Made by a program: the position numbers and the translations under genes
Shown: piece after piece, positions 17,851 to 27,500 of the stretch
Layout: each line of letters opens with the position of its first letter
Numbering within the stretch: the stretch's first letter is position 1
The notes under the pieces: model-generated
The model's database searches: none
What the model was told of the DNA's origin: nothing
The model's input: only the letters and a program-made list of their open reading frames with translations
Source of the DNA: Haloflavibacter putidus
GTDB taxonomy: Bacteria; Bacteroidota; Bacteroidia; Flavobacteriales; Flavobacteriaceae
Reading direction: 5' to 3'
Length of the DNA stretch: 64,000 nucleotides
Assembly: GCF_006546625.1 (NCBI RefSeq)
Contig: NZ_VIAR01000014.1
Span: forward strand, 1 to 64,000

Positions 17851-18552
17851 ATGCTAACAATTTTATTGCAGGATGCGGCGCAACAAATTACAGAAGAGAC
17901 CGATCCGGCGACACAAGAAAAGACCTTATCGTTTATCGAGCTAATTTTTAGCGGCGGCGTGGCCGGAACGGTAATAATTGCAATTTTGTTTGTCTTACTA
18001 ATAGTAGCTATGTATATTTATTTTGAACGCTTGTTTGCCGTAAAAGGAGCCTCTAAAACAGATCCTAATTTTATGGCGCAAATAAAAGATAATGTTGCCA
18101 ATGGTAATATAGAAGCTGCAAAAATTAGATGTGCACAAGAAAACTCGCCGGTTGCACGCCTTACCGAAAAAGGAATTTCCAGAATTGGTAGTCCGTTAGA
18201 AGACATCAATACCGCCATAGAAAATGCCGGTAGGTTAGAGGTTTATAAGTTAGAAAAAAACGTAAGTATTCTAGCTACAATTGCCGGTGCCGCCCCAATG
18301 ATTGGTTTCTTAGGAACCGTAATTGGTATGGTCTTGGCTTTTCACGAATTGGCAACCAGTAGCGGTCAAGCTGAAATGGGTAATTTGGCAGAAGGTATTT
18401 ATATTGCCATGACAACCACAGTTGCCGGTCTAATTGTGGGAATTATTGCCTATATTGGTTACAACCATTTAGTAGTAAAAACAGATAAAGTGGTGCACCA
18501 AATGGAAGCAACAGCAGTAGACTTTTTAGATCTTTTAAACGAACCTGCTTAA
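17851..18552 (+). CDS. exbB: MotA/TolQ/ExbB proton channel family protein
   Basis: This 233-residue inner-membrane protein forms the proton-channel scaffold that powers TonB-dependent outer-membrane transport. It has three membrane spans (about 33-55, 143-166, 188-212). The conserved MotA/ExbB core is ATIAGAAPMIGFLGTVIGMVLAF followed by GIYIAMTTTVAGLIVGI. Gly/Pro-rich helices and Thr residues of the channel are present. It is followed within 1 nt by exbD and then a TonB-like gene, a complete energising operon. Confidence 0.93.
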   Translation: MLTILLQDAAQQITEETDPATQEKTLSFIELIFSGGVAGTVIIAILFVLLIVAMYIYFERLFAVKGASKTDPNFMAQIKDNVANGNIEAAKIRCAQENSPVARLTEKGISRIGSPLEDINTAIENAGRLEVYKLEKNVSILATIAGAAPMIGFLGTVIGMVLAFHELATSSGQAEMGNLAEGIYIAMTTTVAGLIVGIIAYIGYNHLVVKTDKVVHQMEATAVDFLDLLNEPA

Positions 18553-18553
18553 T

Positions 18554-18943
18554 ATGAATTTAAGAGGAAGAAATAAAGTTAGTCCGGAGTTTAGTATGTC
18601 TTCCATGACAGATATTGTATTTCTGTTATTGATCTTTTTTATGCTAACCTCTCCGGTAATTACACCAGAAGCTTTAGATTTAATTTTACCCCAAGCCAAA
18701 GGTAAAACTACCAACAAGCATAATGTTTCGGTAAGCATTAATAAAGATTTGCAAGTTTTTATCAATTCCGAAAAGATAGCGGGAGATCGTTTAGAATTAG
18801 AATTACAAAAACGCCTTAAAGGCGTAGAAGATCCTACTATAATTTTACGTGCAGAAGAAAGCGTGCCTATTCAAGATGCGGTAAATGTGATGGATATTGC
18901 CAAACGCAACAAATATAAAATTGTCTTGGCAGTAAAACCCTGA
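18554..18943 (+). CDS. exbD: ExbD/TolR family biopolymer transport protein
   Basis: This 129-residue protein has one N-terminal membrane helix (about 17-38), preceded by a short basic cytoplasmic end and followed by a periplasmic domain. The conserved Asp of the proton path is in SSMTDIVFLLLIFFML, at the start of the helix. The C-terminal part (PTIILRAEESVPIQDAVNVMDIAKRNKYKIVLAVKP) is the usual ExbD/TolR periplasmic fold. It partners with the ExbB upstream and the TonB-like protein 2 nt downstream. Confidence 0.93.
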   Translation: MNLRGRNKVSPEFSMSSMTDIVFLLLIFFMLTSPVITPEALDLILPQAKGKTTNKHNVSVSINKDLQVFINSEKIAGDRLELELQKRLKGVEDPTIILRAEESVPIQDAVNVMDIAKRNKYKIVLAVKP

Positions 18944-18945
18944 TT

Positions 18946-19818
18946 ATGGCTTTTATAAAAACCAAATACGAAAAGAAATCTTTTGTCATAACGACAATAA
19001 TAACCTTGCTATTGCTTTTTTTGCTTTTCTTTTTTGGATTAACCTATTTAGATCCGCCACCAGAAAACGGTATCGCTGTTAATTTTGGTACCACAGATAC
19101 CGGTGCCGGAGAACAGCAACCTACACAGCCGGTAAAAACAGCGCCACAGCAAAACACGCCTGCGCCAACTCCGCAACAGCAAGAGGCAACGCCAAATGTT
19201 ACAGAAGAAGTAATTAACCAAGATACCGAAGAAGCGCCGGTAATAGAAGAAAAAGAAGAGAAGAAAGAAGTTTCTGAAGAGAAAAAACCGGAAGAAGAAG
19301 TAAAAGAACCGGTAAAAACCGAAACGCCCCCTAAAGAAGTAGAAGAAAAACCTGAGCCAAAGCCAGATCCAAAACCAGATAAAGCTACTACAGATGCTAT
19401 GAATAGCATTTTAAATGGTCCAGAGAATAACGGACAAGAAACAGAGGGAGAAGGTAACGATGCCAGTGGTGGCGATAAAGGCGATCCGGATGGAGATCCA
19501 ACGGCTTCTTCTTATTACGGACAAGGAAAAGGTTTAGACGGAGATGGTAACTATCGCCTTGGCGGAAGAAAAGCTTTAAATAAAGAAAAATTTGTGCAAG
19601 ATTGTAACGAGTCTGGTGTAGTGGTTGTAAAAATAGAAGTAAACCAAAAAGGCGAAGTAATCAATGCAGTGCCGGGCGTTAAAGGGACCACCAACACGGC
19701 CAATTGCTTGTTAAAACCTGCAAAAAAGGCAGCCATGGCAACCAAATTTAACAGTGATGTCAATGCTCCAATAAAGCAAACAGGCTATATAGAATACGAG
19801 TTTAAACTTTCTGAATAA
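18946..19818 (+). CDS. TonB-like energy transducer
   Basis: The 290 residues comprise a short cytoplasmic end, one membrane helix (about 15-38) and a long Pro/Glu/Lys-rich periplasm-spanning linker (about 50-145, with repeats such as PEPKPDPKPDK). A Gly/Asp-rich hinge follows, then a C-terminal domain (about 205-290) ending GYIEYEFKLSE. That architecture and its place after exbB-exbD support a TonB role. The C-terminal domain is weakly conserved: it lacks an obvious YP motif and carries two Cys residues (QDCNES and ANCLLK). TonB is therefore assigned by layout more than by motif. Confidence 0.8.
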   Translation: MAFIKTKYEKKSFVITTIITLLLLFLLFFFGLTYLDPPPENGIAVNFGTTDTGAGEQQPTQPVKTAPQQNTPAPTPQQQEATPNVTEEVINQDTEEAPVIEEKEEKKEVSEEKKPEEEVKEPVKTETPPKEVEEKPEPKPDPKPDKATTDAMNSILNGPENNGQETEGEGNDASGGDKGDPDGDPTASSYYGQGKGLDGDGNYRLGGRKALNKEKFVQDCNESGVVVVKIEVNQKGEVINAVPGVKGTTNTANCLLKPAKKAAMATKFNSDVNAPIKQTGYIEYEFKLSE

Positions 19819-19824
19819 TAGTAT

Positions 19825-21042
19825 ATGAACTATTCTGAAACCCTACAATGGATGTTTCAGCAGTTACCCATGTATCAAAAGCAGGGGAAAACCGCTTTTA
19901 AAAAAGACCTTACCAATTCCTTAGCACTTAGCAAACATTTAGGCCAGCCGCAAGAAAAATTTAAAAGTATTCACGTGGGCGGCACTAACGGCAAAGGATC
20001 TGTAAGTCATATTTTAGCTGCAATTTTACAAGCGAATAATTATAAAGTTGGGCTGTATACCTCGCCGCACTTAAAAGATTTTAGAGAACGCATAAAAGTA
20101 AATGGTAAGGAAGTTTCGCAAGATTTTGTAGTAAATTTTATTGCAGACAATAAGCTATTTTTAGAAAAGCAAAAACTATCCTTTTTTGAAATGAGTGTTG
20201 GGATGGCCTTTGACTATTTTGCACAACAAAAAGTAGATATAGCTATAATAGAAGTTGGTTTGGGCGGACGTCTAGATTCTACTAATATTATTCAACCAAT
20301 TTTAAGCATTATAACAAACATTGGTTTAGACCATATACAATTGCTTGGTGATAGTTTGCAAAAAATTGCAGTAGAGAAAGCGGGCATTATAAAAGAGAAT
20401 ACCCCGGTTATAATTGGAGAAACGCAAAAAGAAACGAAAGATGTTTTTGAAGAAACGGCCAAAAATAGGCAAGCTTCTATAATTTTTGCCGATAAAGAAA
20501 ACGAGAAAACCTATACCAGCGATTTAAAAGGCAACTACCAACAAAAAAACATACAGACAGCTGTAGCCGCTGTTAAGGTTTTAAAAGATTTGGGGTGGAA
20601 GTTAGCAGAGATAAAAACACTTGCTGCTTTAAAACAGGTAAAGCAACTTACAGGCTTTAAAGGTCGATGGCATATTTTACAGAAGGCTCCCAAAATAATT
20701 GCGGATACGGCGCATAATGCAGAAGGTTTGCAATATGTTTTACGACAACTGCAAGAAGAAGAATTCGAACAGCTGCACCTTGTTTTTGGCGTGGTAAACG
20801 ATAAAAATCTGGATACTATTTTGCCGATGCTACCAAAAAAAGGATTGTATTATTTTTGTTGCCCGAATATTCCGCGTGGTAAACCGGTAAAAGAATTACA
20901 AGCAGAAGCGGCTAAAGCAAACTTAAAAGGAGACGTATTTAACACAGTTTCAGAAGCTTTAAATGAGGCGAGAGCTAATGCAGATAAGAAGGATTTAATC
21001 TTTGTGGGTGGCAGCACTTTTACCGTAGCAGAAATAATTTAA
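19825..21042 (+). CDS. folC: Bifunctional folylpolyglutamate/dihydrofolate synthase
   Basis: This 405-residue cytoplasmic ATP-dependent ligase of the Mur-ligase superfamily adds glutamate to dihydropteroate and to folates. It has the P-loop VGGTNGKGSVSHI (51-63), then LYTSPHLKDFRERI, a FolC signature, the Mur-type central motif VEVGLGGRLDSTN and NIGLDHIQLLGDS, and the C-terminal IADTAHNAEG. Length is normal. It lies 6 nt after the TonB-like gene and is probably in the same transcript. Confidence 0.94.
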   Translation: MNYSETLQWMFQQLPMYQKQGKTAFKKDLTNSLALSKHLGQPQEKFKSIHVGGTNGKGSVSHILAAILQANNYKVGLYTSPHLKDFRERIKVNGKEVSQDFVVNFIADNKLFLEKQKLSFFEMSVGMAFDYFAQQKVDIAIIEVGLGGRLDSTNIIQPILSIITNIGLDHIQLLGDSLQKIAVEKAGIIKENTPVIIGETQKETKDVFEETAKNRQASIIFADKENEKTYTSDLKGNYQQKNIQTAVAAVKVLKDLGWKLAEIKTLAALKQVKQLTGFKGRWHILQKAPKIIADTAHNAEGLQYVLRQLQEEEFEQLHLVFGVVNDKNLDTILPMLPKKGLYYFCCPNIPRGKPVKELQAEAAKANLKGDVFNTVSEALNEARANADKKDLIFVGGSTFTVAEII

Positions 21043-21060
21043 TTTTTTTCGATTTTTATT

Positions 21061-21089
21061 TTGTACAATGTAAAAATGGTTTATATTTG
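21061..21089 (+). promoter_or_regulatory. Promoter of tRNA-Val
   Basis: TTG at 21061-21063, an 18-nt spacer and TATATTTG at 21082-21089 give a full Bacteroidota consensus about 20 nt before the tRNA. This is the best promoter in the window. Confidence 0.8.
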
Positions 21090-21109
21090 CATCCGCATTA
21101 CAGCAGTAA

Positions 21110-21184
21110 GGGCGCGTAGCTCAGTTGGTTCAGAGCACTTGGTTTACACCCAAGGGGTCAGGGGTTCGAATCCCTTCGCGCCCA
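21110..21184 (+). tRNA. tRNA-Val (anticodon UAC)
   Basis: A complete cloverleaf is visible. The 7-bp acceptor is GGGCGCG with CGCGCCC. The D arm is GCTCAGTTGGTTCAGAGC. The anticodon stem CTTGG/CCAAG encloses TTTACAC, giving anticodon TAC. The T loop is TTCGAAT, in a stem with a G-T wobble. The discriminator is A at 21184. CCA is not fully encoded. Confidence 0.96.
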
Positions 21185-21192
21185 CAGAAAAT

Positions 21193-21224
21193 AAAAGTTG
21201 GTAAGAAATTACCAACTTTTTTAT
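21193..21224 (+). terminator. Terminator of tRNA-Val
   Basis: A perfect 12-bp stem (AAAAGTTGGTAA at 21193-21204 with its complement at 21209-21220) has a GAAA tetraloop and a following T run. It may also serve murF from the other side. Confidence 0.88.
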
Positions 21225-21260
21225 TTTTATACCTGGTTCAATTTTCTTGAAAAATTTTTA

Positions 21261-22541
21261 TCACAAATAATCTAAACTTCTTTCTAGGGCCATTTTTCGG
21301 GATCCCTTAATCAAAACAGTTCCGGTTTTTATCGGATTTTTTTCTAAGTGATTTGCAAAATCTTTCCAATCAATAAATTTTTTTGCAGCAGAAGAAGTTT
21401 TGGTTTTTGAAAAATAACTACCTATTAGAAAAACATTATCTAGATGTAAATTACTCAGTTTATCTACTATCGCCTGGTGTTCTTCTAATGCTTTTTCCCC
21501 AATCTCCAACATATCTCCCAGAATAACAGATTTAGATTCGGTTTCTAAGCCTTTAAGATTTTGCAAGGCTAATGTCATGCTAGTTGGGTTTGCGTTATAA
21601 GCGTCTAAGATTATTTTAAGCTTATTTTTATTAAGAAGCTGGCTGCGGTTGTTGGAAGGTGTATATTCTTCTAACGCAATTTTAATCTGTTTATCCGGAA
21701 CTTTAAAATATAAACCAATAGCAACAGCTGCCGAAAGATTTTTAGCATTATAAACACCAATCAAGCGGCTGGTAAGCGTTGTATTGTTATAACAGAGTTT
21801 TACAAACGGATCGGCTTCTAAGAAAGTTATCTGAAAGTCTGCCGATTTTCCTTCGCTAAAACTAATAACCTGAGAAAATTCACTTTGTTTTACTTGTAAA
21901 TCGTCGTCGCGATTGATAAAAATAGTAGCGTTTTTCTTCCGTAAATAGGTATAGAGTTCACTTTTTCCTTTTATCACACCTTCAAATCCTCCAAAACCTT
22001 CTAAGTGTGCTTTTCCAAAATTGGTTATATAACCAAAGTCTGGTTCTGCTATTTTACATAGATTCTCAATTTCTTTTTGATGGTTTGCACCCATTTCTAC
22101 AATGCCTACTTCGGTTTCTTTGGTAAACTCCAGTAAGGTAAGTGGCACGCCAATATGGTTGTTAAGATTGCCGCTAGTGGCTTTTACTTTGTACTTTTTA
22201 GATAAAACTGCTTTTACCAGCTCTTTTGTGGTAGTTTTACCGTTGCTGCCGGTAATGGCAATGATATTGAGGTTTAAATAATTTCGGTGGTAGTTGGCTA
22301 GGTTTTGTAAACTTTCTAAAACATCGTGTACTAAAATGCACCGGCTGTTTTTTACGTATTTTTCTTCATCAACCACAGCGTAACTAGCCCCGCTGTCTAA
22401 GGCTTTCTCAGCAAAAGTATTCGCATTAAAATTTTCGCCCTTTAAGGCAAAAAATAATTGATTGGATTTTAGTTTTCTGGTATCTGTGCAAACGCCGCTA
22501 CTATTTAAAAAAAGCTGATGAATTTCTGAGGTGGTGGTCAT
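21261..22541 (-). CDS. murF: UDP-N-acetylmuramoyl-tripeptide--D-alanyl-D-alanine ligase
   Basis: The 426-residue ligase adds D-Ala-D-Ala to the UDP-MurNAc-tripeptide in the cytoplasm, the last soluble step of the peptidoglycan precursor. It has an N-terminal MurF domain with DTRKLKSNQLFFALKGENFN, the P-loop AITGSNGKTTTKEL (95-108), the Mur central motif EMGANHQKEI and NFGKAHLEGFGG, and the C-terminal ILDAYNANPTSM and ILGDMLELG-type (GDMLEIG) segments. It lies downstream of gldJ, as in several flavobacteria, but a strong hairpin separates the two. Confidence 0.95.
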   Translation of the reverse strand: MTTTSEIHQLFLNSSGVCTDTRKLKSNQLFFALKGENFNANTFAEKALDSGASYAVVDEEKYVKNSRCILVHDVLESLQNLANYHRNYLNLNIIAITGSNGKTTTKELVKAVLSKKYKVKATSGNLNNHIGVPLTLLEFTKETEVGIVEMGANHQKEIENLCKIAEPDFGYITNFGKAHLEGFGGFEGVIKGKSELYTYLRKKNATIFINRDDDLQVKQSEFSQVISFSEGKSADFQITFLEADPFVKLCYNNTTLTSRLIGVYNAKNLSAAVAIGLYFKVPDKQIKIALEEYTPSNNRSQLLNKNKLKIILDAYNANPTSMTLALQNLKGLETESKSVILGDMLEIGEKALEEHQAIVDKLSNLHLDNVFLIGSYFSKTKTSSAAKKFIDWKDFANHLEKNPIKTGTVLIKGSRKMALERSLDYL

Positions 22542-22554
22542 AAGTGTAAAAATA

Positions 22555-22587
22555 AAAAGTCCTTTAATATAAAATTAAAGGACTTTT
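22555..22587 (-). terminator. Strong hairpin between gldJ and murF
   Basis: A perfect 14-bp stem (22555-22568 with 22574-22587) has a 5-nt loop. On the minus strand it is followed by a T-rich tail. It should end most gldJ transcripts only ~15 nt before the murF start at 22541, leaving little room for a separate murF promoter. Confidence 0.8.
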
Positions 22588-22615
22588 GCGAATTAGAATA
22601 GCTTTTATAGAAATT

Positions 22616-24313
22616 TTAATTTCTAGACTTGGTTCCTTTTTGTGATTTTGAACCTACTCGAGACATTGCATTTCTAAACCCGATATAGTCGGTTGCCATA
22701 TCTTGTGGAAAATATCTACGTTGCGCAGGATCTAGCCAATAAGCACGATCTCTCCAAGAACCGCCTTTATATACACGAACTTCGTTATCTATGAGTGTTG
22801 TTCTGCTAGAAGAGCTGTCATATTCGCGTGCCATTTCTCCGGCACCGGTAGAGTCTCTTTCTACGCTTACTTTATGCTTAGGAGCATTATACATACGTTC
22901 TGATTCTGCTAAATCGCCAGCTTCACGAAAGTATTTAGAAGATTCTTTATCTCCGTCTCTAAAATCTCTATTATCGCTTTTTGTAAATTGTGTTCTTAGG
23001 TAAGTGTCTTCTTCCGTAACGGCTTCTTGTTTAATTTCTCCAGGAAGCGTGCGTGCTACAATGTTACCATTACTTAAGGTGTCAAACTCTATAGAGTCTG
23101 AGGTCACTATTTCTACTTTTCCATCTTTACCAATAGCGTTTTTGGTATAAACGTTACCACGGTAATAATTAAAGTCATTAAACTCATCGTCTACGATTGG
23201 TCGGTATACATCGGCTACCCATTCGGCTACGTTTCCGGCCATATCATAAAGACCGTAATCGTTTGGAGGGTAACTTTTAATTTCGTTGGTTATATCTGCG
23301 CCATCATCACTCCATCCGGCAATACCGCCGTAATCACCATCTCCTTGTTTAAAGTTGGCTAATTGATCTCCGCGGGTTCTTCTTTTTCCGGCTCTAGTAT
23401 ATTGACCGTCCCAAGGATATTTTTTTCTTCCACGATATTTGTTGTAGTCTCTAACACTAGACATTCCTAAAGCAGCGTATTCCCATTCTGCTTCTGTAGG
23501 TAAACGGTAAGCCGGTTGTAAAATACCGTCTTTACGCTGTACGTAAGAAGGGGCTTTTGTTCCGGTGCTATCACCTGCGCCGCCTCTTCTGTTGGCCATT
23601 CGTTCTGATTCTCTACCGCCTTTGGTCATTTCTTCGTCACCGCCATAAACTTGTGATGGTGCGTTGATATAGGTTTCTGTGTTAAAAGTTTTATCAGCAT
23701 CTGTTTCAAAGCGAGCACCATCTTTGGTGTACCCTTTTTCTTCTAATAATGCTTCGTTAACACGATCTGTACGCCATTGGCTAAATTCTGTAGCCTGTAT
23801 CCAGTTTACACCTACTACCGGATAGTTTTGATAAGCCGGGTGACGTAAATAATTATTGGTCATAGTTTCGTTATACCCTAGACGGTTTCTCCATACCAAA
23901 GTATCTGGTAATGCGCCTACATAAATAGTTTTATAACGATCTTCCGAAGGAGGGAAAGTCATTTTTAACCAATCTAAGTATTGCAAATACATTCTGTTGG
24001 TTACCTCTGTCTCATCCATATAGAAAGATTGTACGTGTTGTTGGGTTGGAGTGTTATTCCAATCATGCATCACGTCGTCCTGCACACGTCCCATTGTGAA
24101 GGTTCCTCCTTCAACAAAAACTAGACCTGGCGCGGCTTCTTGTCCACTATATTTGGTTTGATACTTCATATTCCCGTCTTTTCCGGTTAAGTCCCAACCG
24201 GTTGCGCGAGAATTATTCTTATAATCTCTAGAGTTGTTACATCCTATTAAAAGGCCTGTAAATACAACTGCAGATAAGGTTTTAAGAGCGATTTTAAATC
24301 TCATAATACTCAA
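22616..24313 (-). CDS. gldJ: Gliding motility lipoprotein GldJ
   Basis: This 565-residue outer-membrane lipoprotein is needed for gliding and for stability of the gliding/T9SS apparatus. The signal ends in a lipobox, VFTGLLIGC, with the lipid Cys at about residue 25. The body is a formylglycine-generating-enzyme-like (SUMF1) fold: FVEGGTFTMG, YMDETEVTNRMYLQYL, PVVGVNWIQATEFSQW, YRLPTEAEWEYAA, YDMAGNVAEWVADVY and the final VYKGGSWRDRAYWLDPAQRR with IGFRNAMS. GldJ is known to be a structural, not enzymatic, use of this fold. It is divergent from porU, as in Flavobacterium johnsoniae (gldJ-porU-porV). An in-frame Met three codons later (24304) is an equally possible start. Confidence 0.95.
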   Translation of the reverse strand: MSIMRFKIALKTLSAVVFTGLLIGCNNSRDYKNNSRATGWDLTGKDGNMKYQTKYSGQEAAPGLVFVEGGTFTMGRVQDDVMHDWNNTPTQQHVQSFYMDETEVTNRMYLQYLDWLKMTFPPSEDRYKTIYVGALPDTLVWRNRLGYNETMTNNYLRHPAYQNYPVVGVNWIQATEFSQWRTDRVNEALLEEKGYTKDGARFETDADKTFNTETYINAPSQVYGGDEEMTKGGRESERMANRRGGAGDSTGTKAPSYVQRKDGILQPAYRLPTEAEWEYAALGMSSVRDYNKYRGRKKYPWDGQYTRAGKRRTRGDQLANFKQGDGDYGGIAGWSDDGADITNEIKSYPPNDYGLYDMAGNVAEWVADVYRPIVDDEFNDFNYYRGNVYTKNAIGKDGKVEIVTSDSIEFDTLSNGNIVARTLPGEIKQEAVTEEDTYLRTQFTKSDNRDFRDGDKESSKYFREAGDLAESERMYNAPKHKVSVERDSTGAGEMAREYDSSSSRTTLIDNEVRVYKGGSWRDRAYWLDPAQRRYFPQDMATDYIGFRNAMSRVGSKSQKGTKSRN

Positions 24314-24460
24314 TAAGTTTGTAAAAATTTTGGGGTTGCAATATAATAATTCGTGCTAAATTAACAAGTTTCTTTTAAGATTTTAGGATTTAAACGTATT
24401 TAACGTTTCTAAGTTAATAACGATATGGCTACGAATATAGTATGTTTCTAACAAAAAATA

Positions 24461-24468
24461 TATTTTTG
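24461..24468 (+). promoter_or_regulatory. -7 element of porU
   Basis: TATTTTTG, a full match to TAnnTTTG, lies 47 nt before the ATG. The -33 TTG is not evident. Confidence 0.45.
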
Positions 24469-24515
24469 CAGCAATAAATATAATACAAAAAATTATTTAA
24501 CGTTATCCTTGTTCT

Positions 24516-27500
24516 ATGAAGTTAACCTACGTCATACTTATCTCTGTGCTATTCCCGGCAATGCTTTTAGGGCAACAAAAAAAATTTGTAATAGACTGGC
24601 AAGGACAAGCAGATATAAAAACCCTACCAGAACACAAGACGTTTTTTCTTCCTGTTTTTCAAAGCGAAAATTATCAATACGATTATTATAAGGATGCGAT
24701 TTCATTTGTAGCACAATGGCAAGAAACCGGGCAAATTGAGTCATCTAAGCTTACGCAGGTTTCTTACGCTTCTATTACTGCTACCGAATTAAAAAATCTA
24801 AACACCAATAATATACCGCAAGAGCCAAAGTTGCAACTCTCTGCTGCCAAGGCAAAAAACCGTTCTTATTTCGTGTTAGAATTATCGCCCATTGTAAAGC
24901 AAAACGGTACTTTTAAAAAAATAACTTCCTTTAGTATAGCCTATACAAAATCTAGCAGTCGTTCGGCAGCTTCTCTTATCAATGCGGTTCCGCCAATTAG
25001 TAATTCTGTATTGAGCTCCGGAGATTGGTTTCGGTTTTATGTAGATAAATCGGGGGTATATAAATTGTCTAGATCTTTTTTAGAAAGTTTAGGACTGAAC
25101 CTGAACAATATTGACCCTAGAACTATTCGTATTCATGGCCACGGCGGTGATATGTTGCCTTTACGGAATAGCGTAAATTTGCACTACGACATTCCGGAAA
25201 CGGCAATTCAAGTAATTGGAGAAGAAGACGGAAGTTTTGATAACCAAGATTATATTTTGTTTTATGCCAAAGCTGTAAACGATAAATGGAGCCAAGAAAA
25301 CAAAACCAACCTTAATTTATATGCAAAACGCTCCTATTATTATATAAGTGCTGGCGCGCAAAATGGTTTGCGTATAAATAATTATGCAGAACCAAGTGCT
25401 AGCGCCACGCAAACCATCTCTACTTTTGATGCTTACCAATATTATGAGGTAGACGAGCATAGCGTGGCAAAAACCGGCCGGCGATGGTTTGGCGATAGAT
25501 TTGATGTGCAGAACGAAAAAGAATACACCTTTAATTTTCCCAATTTAGATACTTCCGAACCTATAGAAATCACGGTAAATGCAATTTCTGCATCAGAATC
25601 TTCTTCCAGTAGTTTTGCAATTTCCGTAAACGGAAGTCAAACAGACCAACTTACTTATGCTGCTATCAATGATAATGTATATGCAAGAGAAGCAGAAACC
25701 ACGCAAAATGTTTCGGTTAGTAACGACGAAGTAAAAGTAAAATTAACCTATAATAATGGTGGTAATCCTGCCAGTTTGGGATTTTTAGATTATATAAACA
25801 TTCACGCCAAACGCCAATTAATTGCTGCTAATAAGCAGTTTGAGTTTAGCTTTACGGAAGCTGCTCTGGCTAACGGAATTGCAGCATATCAAATTTCTAA
25901 TGCCGCTGCAATAGAGCAGGTTTGGGATATTACCAATTTGCAAAACGTTAGTACAATCTTTAATCAGGACAGTCAAAATACCTTTAGTTTTAAAGCAAAC
26001 TTAGGCGAAGAGCGAAAGTATATTGCCATAAGTCCACAAGATTATTACACACCTTTAAAAGAAGGAAACCCAAAAGTTGCTAATCAAAACCTAAAAGGAA
26101 ACGTCTTTAAAGGACAAGACGGTAATTTTCAAGATATAGATTACCTTATTATTAGTCCGGCATTTTTAATGCAACAAGCCAACAGATTGGCCCAGCATCG
26201 TTCGCAGCGCGATAATTTAAATATTAAAGTAGTATTAGATACAGATATTTATACCGAGTTTAATAGCGGGAAACAAGATATTGGTGCCATAAGAAATTTT
26301 ATAAAATACATTTATGACAATGGCAGTCCGGGAAACAAAATTAAATATGTTGGTTTATTAGGCGATGCCTCGGTAGATTTTAAAGACCGCTTGCAAAACA
26401 ACAATAACATTCTTCCTATTTATCAAAGTTTATCCAGTTTTAGTTTAGGAGCGCGTACCACTGCTTCAGACGATTTTTACGGAATGATGGACCCAGAAGA
26501 AGGGACAATGATTACTAACGATAAGCTAGATATTGCCGTAGGAAGAATTTTAGCAGATTCGCCGCAGAGTGCAAAAACCTTTATAGATAAAATAATAGAT
26601 TACGAAAGTAGAGAGGCCTACGGTAGATGGCGCAACAATTTCTTGCTTATTTCAGACGATGCAGATGTGCCAGGTTCGGGCGGATTTCAGTTGCAAGAAG
26701 ATTTAGATAGCATTGGCGAAAATATTCGAATAAATAAACCTTTTATTAATGTAAAGAAAATACATAGCGATGCTTTTCAACAAGTTTCTACTGCCGGCGG
26801 GCAACGTTACCCAAAAGTAAACGAAGCAATTTCTAATGCTATAGAAGTTGGGGCTTGCGTGGTAAACTATTTCGGGCACGGCGGTGAAAACGGTTTAGCT
26901 TCTGAGAGAATTATAACCATAGACGATATAGAAAGCTGGCAAAACAAAAACAAATACAATCTTTTTGTCACGGTAACTTGCGAGTTTACCCGTTTCGATA
27001 ATCCGTTGCGCTTGTCTCCGGGAGAAATTAATTTAGCAAAGGACCAAGCCGGTTCTGTAGCTATGGTGACCACCACACGAAAAATTAGCGTTATAACTGG
27101 GAAGCAGTTTAATTTTGCTCTGGGGCCTTATTTGTTTGACTATGGCAACACCAATAATTCTATTGCCGAGTCCGTTCGGTTAACCAAAAATGAAATCTCC
27201 GGTTCAGACAGGCGTGTGGTATTTTATTTTGGCGATCCAGCCATGAAATTAGCCTTGCCCGAACCAAAAATAAGATTAACAGCTATTAACGATAAACCTT
27301 TTCCGCAGCAAAACGATACCTTAAAAGCTTTGGATAGAATAAAATTTGCCGGCGAGGTGGTTAATGAAAATGGTAGTTTGTTATCTAATTACAACGGAAT
27401 TTTATCTACCAGCGTTTTTGATAAGAGAATAGATCGGGAAACTTTAGGGAATGATGGCACAATGGTAGACCACGATGATAATTCTCAAACACCGAGTGTT

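Noticed and set aside
18946-19818. TonB-like protein as a T9SS substrate or adhesin because of its repeats
   Set aside because: The Pro/Glu/Lys linker and its place after exbB-exbD fit an energy transducer, and there is no sorting domain.
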